Positions 5,889 through 8,850 of a DNA stretch of 8,850 nt are shown piece after piece. A program made the position numbers and the translations under genes. Origin of the DNA: Tissierellales bacterium (lineage in GTDB: Bacteria; Bacillota; Clostridia; Tissierellales; Tissierellaceae); contig JASLAT010000027.1 in assembly GCA_030146915.1 (NCBI GenBank), forward strand, positions 1-8,850. Reading direction: 5' to 3'. The notes beneath the pieces were generated by a model. It was not told the origin of the DNA and made no database searches. It saw nothing but the letters and a program-made list of their open reading frames with translations. Position 1 is the stretch's first letter. Each line of letters opens with the position of its first letter.

Positions 5889-6611
5889 CTATCTATTTAG
5901 TACCTTATTTACTTCAGTTGTGTAATCACTTATTATTCCATCTACCCCATACTCTTTTAGTCTTTCTAGTGAAAATGGTATTTCTCCTGTCCAAGCATTA
6001 ACCTCTATACCGTATTTATGTAACTCTTTCACTTTTTCTACACTTAGACTATATGCTGTTGGATGATAGGCTTCAATACCTAATTCTTTAACATACTTTC
6101 CTGGATTTATAATACAAGAAGCTGTTAATAGTCCACACTTAATATTTTTATCTAACTCTTTAGCCTTTAACATACTTTCATGGTTAAATGACGATAACAT
6201 TACCTTATCAATTAGATCAAACTCATGAACTAAATCAATAACTTTCTTCTCTAAGCCTGGGTATTCAAAAATACTATTTTTAAGTTCAATATTAGTTATA
6301 ATATCCTTGTCTTTAATATATTCTAAATACTCTCTTAAAGTAGGTATTGCATTAAATCCAAACTCATCCTCTTCATTCTTAGAGGCATTTAATTTTCTTA
6401 ACTCATCAAGAGTAAAGTCTTTAACATAACCATCAACACCTGTTACTCTATTTAGTGTTTCATCATGGATTATTACGACCTCACCATCTTTACTTAATTG
6501 AGTATCAAATTCAATTCCATCTGCACCTGCTTCAACAGCCTTTTTAAAAGCTAACATAGTGTTTTCAGGATAACTCCCTTTAAATCCTCTATGTGCAAAG
6601 TTTTTAATCAT
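5889..6611 (-). CDS. Cytoplasmic glycerophosphodiester phosphodiesterase (UgpQ-like GDPD)
   Basis: This 240-residue protein matches the single-domain bacterial GDPD length. GDPDs hydrolyse glycerophosphodiesters, such as glycerophosphocholine or glycerophosphoethanolamine, to sn-glycerol-3-phosphate and the alcohol, using a divalent metal in a TIM barrel. Visible active-site residues are H7-R8-G9, E16-N17-T18, E34 and D36 in GIEFDTQLS, H49-D50 in VVIIHDETLNR, and E109 and K111 in NIELK. The C-terminal strands VNAWTG and DGIISDYT are also typical. The catalytic set (H7, H49) and metal ligands (E34, D36, E109) are complete, so it should be active. There is no signal peptide, so it acts in the cytoplasm like UgpQ, not outside like GlpQ. 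A strong AAGGAGG site lies at 6618-6624. It is the first gene of the operon with dctPQM, which suggests that its substrate arrives through the TRAP transporter. Confidence 0.95.
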   Translation of the reverse strand: MIKNFAHRGFKGSYPENTMLAFKKAVEAGADGIEFDTQLSKDGEVVIIHDETLNRVTGVDGYVKDFTLDELRKLNASKNEEDEFGFNAIPTLREYLEYIKDKDIITNIELKNSIFEYPGLEKKVIDLVHEFDLIDKVMLSSFNHESMLKAKELDKNIKCGLLTASCIINPGKYVKELGIEAYHPTAYSLSVEKVKELHKYGIEVNAWTGEIPFSLERLKEYGVDGIISDYTTEVNKVLNR

Positions 6612-6649
6612 ATATTCCCCTCCTTCTATGTAAATTTAAGTTAAATTAG

Positions 6650-6762
6650 CTATATTGTTATAAGATGATTTCGTCTTTTTATTAACATAAGTTTACAAAA
6701 ATTGTTAATGCACCATACTTTTAAATATTGTGTATCATATATAAGCAAACTTAACAATATAG
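6650..6762 (-). ncRNA. Candidate structured 5' leader of the GDPD-TRAP operon
   Basis: On the minus strand the predicted transcript start near 6766 leaves a leader of about 155 bases. An 11-bp perfect closing stem can form between 6762-6752 (CUAUAUUGUUA) and 6660-6650 (UAACAAUAUAG). Directly inside it, 6752-6745 (AAGUUUGC) can pair with 6696-6689 (GUAAACUU, one G-U), overlapping the closing stem by one base. A small hairpin (6677-6671 with 6668-6662, one mismatch) fits in the remaining arm, and 6709-6703 can pair with 6687-6681. This resembles a riboswitch-like junction, but the region is so AT-rich that chance pairing is a real alternative. I recognise no known riboswitch class. Confidence 0.3.
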
Positions 6763-6867
6763 TATAGTTTATATCTTAACACAGGATAAATCCCTATTCA
6801 ATAAATTATTTTTAAATTTTTTACATTAAATCTATAATATTGGATAATATTTCAATTAATTACCATT
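6763..6867. other. Rest of the intergenic region between the GDPD and ABC operons
   Basis: The whole gap from 6612 to 6943 holds, in minus-strand order, the ABC operon terminator, this AT-rich stretch with the GDPD-TRAP promoter, the candidate leader and the GDPD ribosome binding site. I see no open reading frame or RNA gene of known type in it. Confidence 0.5.
6773..6801 (-). promoter_or_regulatory. Candidate promoter of the GDPD-dctPQM operon
   Basis: On the minus strand a -35 of TTGAAT (6796-6801) is followed after 17 bases by TAAGAT (6773-6778), preceded by TGT to form an extended -10. It is the best-spaced match in the gap, and predicts transcription from about 6766. Confidence 0.5.
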
Positions 6868-6929
6868 AAAAAAAGACCAGCTCTTAGTAAAATCCTAATA
6901 TAATTTAGGAATTTACTAAGAACTAGTCT
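6868..6929 (-). terminator. Strong terminator of the GntR-ABC operon
   Basis: On the minus strand a 25-base arm (6929-6905) pairs with 6898-6874 around a 6-base loop. There are one mismatch and two G-U pairs, and the stem is followed by TTTTTTT (6874-6868). It starts 14 bases after the permease stop. The wobble pairs occur only in minus-strand RNA, which confirms the direction. Confidence 0.92.
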
Positions 6930-6943
6930 CATATTGTTAGACC

Positions 6944-7603
6944 TTAAACCAGGTCTCTTTTTTTATAAATATTTGTTGAAATTTTAATTGATACAAAATA
7001 CATAAAGATCCAAATTAATAAAACTATACCCAATGATAAATAAGGATTATGAATAATAAAATCTACAAATCCTTGTAACTTATCTTTAAAATGACTAAGG
7101 GCAAATATAATAATCATAACTGAGATAAACATACTAGAAATAATTGTTTTAGCCTTCTTATAACCATACTTAAAATATAAAGGGTATTGAATTGAAATAA
7201 TAATACTAAGAGATATAAAGTTAGCTAGTATAGAAAGTAAATTCTCTAATAGATTAAAGTCCTCCTTTATTAAAATTGTAGTTATAAAAGCTAATATAAA
7301 TCCTACTACTAAGCCTATAAGAGTAAGTATAAGTCCCCATATATATCTACCTAGAACAACGTCTTCCTTTTTTATACCGAAAGTAGCATACAAGGTATCT
7401 ATACCTGATTCTTCTCCTACCATAAACGGGTAAGAAGAAAATAACATAATAAACATTGATGCAACTCCATAACTAAAAAATACACTTTTAGTGATACTAG
7501 CATAAAAAATACCTAATCCAAGTAAAATCAAAAGATTTTTTAAAGTATAGTATGGACGAACAGATATTAAATCTAGTTTTATTATTTTAGCTATATCTTT
7601 CAT
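6944..7603 (-). CDS. ABC-2 type permease (ABC2_membrane_5-like)
   Basis: The 219-residue protein has six predicted membrane segments (about 23-38, 42-60, 88-112, 122-139, 151-169 and 186-205). Between the second and third lies the diagnostic cytoplasmic stretch EESGIDTLYATFGIKKEDVVLGRYIWG (64-90, listed in part: E64, T70-L71-Y72, P/F-x-K-K-E-D, G85-R86-Y87), the region that contacts the ATPase in this permease family, related to bacitracin/lantibiotic and YtrC-type exporters. Its ATG overlaps the ATPase stop by one base (TAATG), so translation is coupled and a stoichiometric complex is expected, probably two permeases with two ATPases. A GGAAGGAT site precedes it. The substrate is not identifiable. 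Last gene of the operon, followed by a strong terminator. Confidence 0.88.
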   Translation of the reverse strand: MKDIAKIIKLDLISVRPYYTLKNLLILLGLGIFYASITKSVFFSYGVASMFIMLFSSYPFMVGEESGIDTLYATFGIKKEDVVLGRYIWGLILTLIGLVVGFILAFITTILIKEDFNLLENLLSILANFISLSIIISIQYPLYFKYGYKKAKTIISSMFISVMIIIFALSHFKDKLQGFVDFIIHNPYLSLGIVLLIWIFMYFVSIKISTNIYKKRDLV

Positions 7604-8445
7604 TATCCTTCCCTCCCATAAAGCACCATAATTTTTTCAATATTAGGTTTTTCTATGATAACTGTAGATAAAACTTCATCTTTATTTTTAATACTTATAA
7701 GAGCTTCAAAACCAATGGAGGTTTTCTTATATCCTAGTAAAAGGTCTGAATTAATTTTTTCTAAGTCTTCTAAACTTCCCTTAATTATTATATATGAACT
7801 AATAAAATCATCCTTAGTTGAAAACTGAACAAGCTTACCACCATCTATAAAAATAATATAGTCTGCTATGGCCTCTAAATCCTGGGTTATATGTGTAGAG
7901 AATAGGACTGTATTTTCCTCATCTTCCATAAACTCCTGAATAATATCTGTAAATTCATCACGGGTACTAGGATCAAGTCCACTTGTTGGCTCATCTAAAA
8001 TAAGCAAATTAGCAGCATGTGATAGGGCAATAGATAACATAAGTTTTATTTTCATACCCCTTGATAGCTCCTTAACCTTTGAACTTAAAGGTATGTTAAA
8101 GTTCCTTACTAAGTTAAAGAATTTATCCTCATCCCAATTTTCATATCCTACCTTCATAGCCTTATTAACTAAGTTTATTGACCAATCCTTAGCTAAAAAT
8201 GGCTCATCCATAATAATACCTGTTTTTTGAAGGAAATCTAAGTCTTTATTTTTCTTTTTATCAACTAAAATTTCACCTTCGAAATTAATAAAGGATAGTA
8301 TTGATCTAAGAGTTGTTGTTTTCCCCTGGCCATTTTTTCCAATAAACCCTGTTATATATCCTTTTGGAATAGAAAGTGATATCTCTCCTAACTGAAAATT
8401 TTCATATTCTTTTTTTACATTATTTAAAACAATTTTATTAGTCAT
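7603..8445 (-). CDS. ABC transporter ATP-binding protein (YtrB/EcsA-like)
   Basis: This 280-residue cytoplasmic ATPase powers the neighbouring permease. Walker A is GKNGQGKT at 36-43, the signature is LSRGM at 127-131 (an accepted variant of LSGGQ common in YtrB-type proteins), Walker B is LLILDEP at 147-153 with the D-loop SGLD, and the switch histidine is H185 in STH. The normal Q-loop glutamine is absent from the GIIMDEPF segment at 76-83, as in other members of this branch. A C-terminal extension of about 70 residues follows the nucleotide-binding domain. The start overlaps the repressor gene by eight bases, with a GGGTGG site at 8452-8457 inside that gene. The same order, GntR regulator, ATPase, permease, is found in ytr-type cell-envelope-stress operons, which hints at a role in export or protection against wall-active compounds. 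That role is inference. Confidence 0.94.
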   Translation of the reverse strand: MTNKIVLNNVKKEYENFQLGEISLSIPKGYITGFIGKNGQGKTTTLRSILSFINFEGEILVDKKKNKDLDFLQKTGIIMDEPFLAKDWSINLVNKAMKVGYENWDEDKFFNLVRNFNIPLSSKVKELSRGMKIKLMLSIALSHAANLLILDEPTSGLDPSTRDEFTDIIQEFMEDEENTVLFSTHITQDLEAIADYIIFIDGGKLVQFSTKDDFISSYIIIKGSLEDLEKINSDLLLGYKKTSIGFEALISIKNKDEVLSTVIIEKPNIEKIMVLYGREG

Positions 8446-8821
8446 CTAATCCACCCTCATATATATAATTTATTAAATCTTCAAGCTCTTCTTTAGGCAT
8501 TTTTATTGATTTTGCTATATTTACTGCCTCTATAATCTTTTCTTCTAATGCTTTAATAAGTTCCTCTTTTCTTAAGTTAGAGTTATTCTCCATAACAAAG
8601 GAACCTAAGCCCTGCCTTGTCTCTATAAATCCTTCATCTACTAATTCATCATAGGCTTTTTTTACAGTTAATATACTCACTTTTAAATCTCTGGATAAGG
8701 ATCTTACAGAAGGAAGCTTCTCACCCTCCTTAATATTCCCTTTAATAATTTCTGATTTTAATGAGTCCTTTATCTGCTCATAAATTGGAATACTAATATC
8801 ATTTGATATTATTATCTTCAA
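8438..8821 (-). CDS. GntR-family transcriptional regulator, YtrA subfamily
   Basis: I place the start at the TTG 8821: an AAGGGGTG site (8828-8835) precedes it by six bases, and the resulting MKIIISND beginning is typical of YtrA proteins. The GTG at 8830 would be part of that site. The 127-residue protein has the winged helix-turn-helix of GntR regulators at about 10-75: IPIYEQIKDSLKSEI, GEKLPSVRSLSRDLKVS, the recognition helix TVKKAYDELVDEGFI, and the wing TRQGLGSFV. The short C-terminal helical part (about 85-120) replaces a ligand-binding domain, as in the YtrA subfamily, where it mediates dimerisation. Such proteins repress their own ABC operon. The gene overlaps the ATPase gene by eight bases. 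The promoter and operator probably lie at or beyond the right edge of the window. Confidence 0.92.
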   Translation of the reverse strand: MKIIISNDISIPIYEQIKDSLKSEIIKGNIKEGEKLPSVRSLSRDLKVSILTVKKAYDELVDEGFIETRQGLGSFVMENNSNLRKEELIKALEEKIIEAVNIAKSIKMPKEELEDLINYIYEGGLDD

Positions 8822-8827
8822 AACCTC

Positions 8828-8835
8828 CACCCCTT
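8828..8835 (-). promoter_or_regulatory. Ribosome binding site supporting a TTG start for the regulator
   Basis: AAGGGGTG on the minus strand stands six bases before TTG 8821 and includes the GTG at 8830. It has the same form and spacing as the site before ATG 2770. Confidence 0.6.
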
Positions 8836-8850
8836 TTATGTATAACAGTA

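Noticed and set aside
5783..6001. Plus-strand open frame of 72 codons
   Set aside because: It lies antisense to the start of dctP and the end of the phosphodiesterase gene, both secure. It is a shadow frame.
6662..6680. AAGATGA-TT-TCGTCTTTTT as a plus-strand terminator
   Set aside because: The loop would be only two bases, the stem is weak, and no plus-strand transcript is expected here. It fits better as a minor hairpin in the minus-strand leader.
1..8850. CRISPR array, tRNA or rRNA genes, insertion sequences, phage integration sites
   Set aside because: No regularly spaced direct repeats, cloverleaf, rRNA-like stretch, transposase or integrase frame, or paired attachment repeats were seen on either strand.

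Overview
The window reads as chromosomal DNA from a low-GC, anaerobic Firmicute of the Clostridia/Tissierellia kind. The DNA is very AT-rich, Shine-Dalgarno (SD) sites are strong and purine-rich (GGAGG, AGGGGG, AAGGGGTG), intergenic regions are A/T tracts, and the gene families present (TRAP transporter with separate Q and M subunits, YtrA-type GntR/ABC pair, clostridial hypotheticals) fit that group. I cannot name a genus. No rRNA, tRNA, CRISPR array, insertion sequence or phage gene is visible. All genes except the first are on the minus strand.

Layout from left to right. (1) 2-490, plus: the C-terminal third of a MATE-family multidrug/Na+ antiporter, entering from outside the window and closed by a hairpin terminator that can also serve the converging minus-strand genes. 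(2) 715-1474, minus: a two-gene unit of unknown function, a roughly 96-residue membrane protein followed by a 141-residue soluble protein, with a recognisable promoter. (3) A 38-bp perfect palindrome at 1617-1654. (4) 1724-2770, minus: a 348-residue uncharacterised protein with an N-terminal SH3-like barrel, a charged coiled coil, a Cys-rich zinc-binding-like centre and a conserved C-terminal domain, with its own extended -10 promoter. (5) 2914-6801, minus: a four-gene operon with promoter, possible structured leader, glycerophosphodiester phosphodiesterase (GDPD), and then TRAP substrate-binding lipoprotein (DctP), small permease (DctQ) and large permease (DctM), ended by a terminator. A 13-bp stem-loop between dctP and dctQ probably sets binding protein to permease ratios. 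(6) 6868-8821, minus: a YtrA-type GntR repressor, an ABC ATPase and an ABC-2 permease with overlapping ends, followed by a long hairpin terminator.

The most interesting unit is the GDPD-TRAP operon. TRAP transporters usually import organic acids. Here the first gene encodes a cytoplasmic phosphodiesterase that splits glycerophosphodiesters to sn-glycerol-3-phosphate and an alcohol. The binding protein keeps the family's substrate-binding arginine but lacks the usual Q-E-N-P element. This suggests, without proving it, a TRAP system for deacylated phospholipid head groups or a related phosphodiester. Its 5' leader of about 155 nt can fold with an 11-bp closing stem and nested helices, so it may be an undescribed cis-regulatory RNA.

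Several starts were moved by SD position: 2770 (not the GTG at 2779), 5862 (not the TTG at 5877), 8821 (TTG, not the GTG at 8830), and tentatively an ATT at 1474 (not the ATG at 1444).
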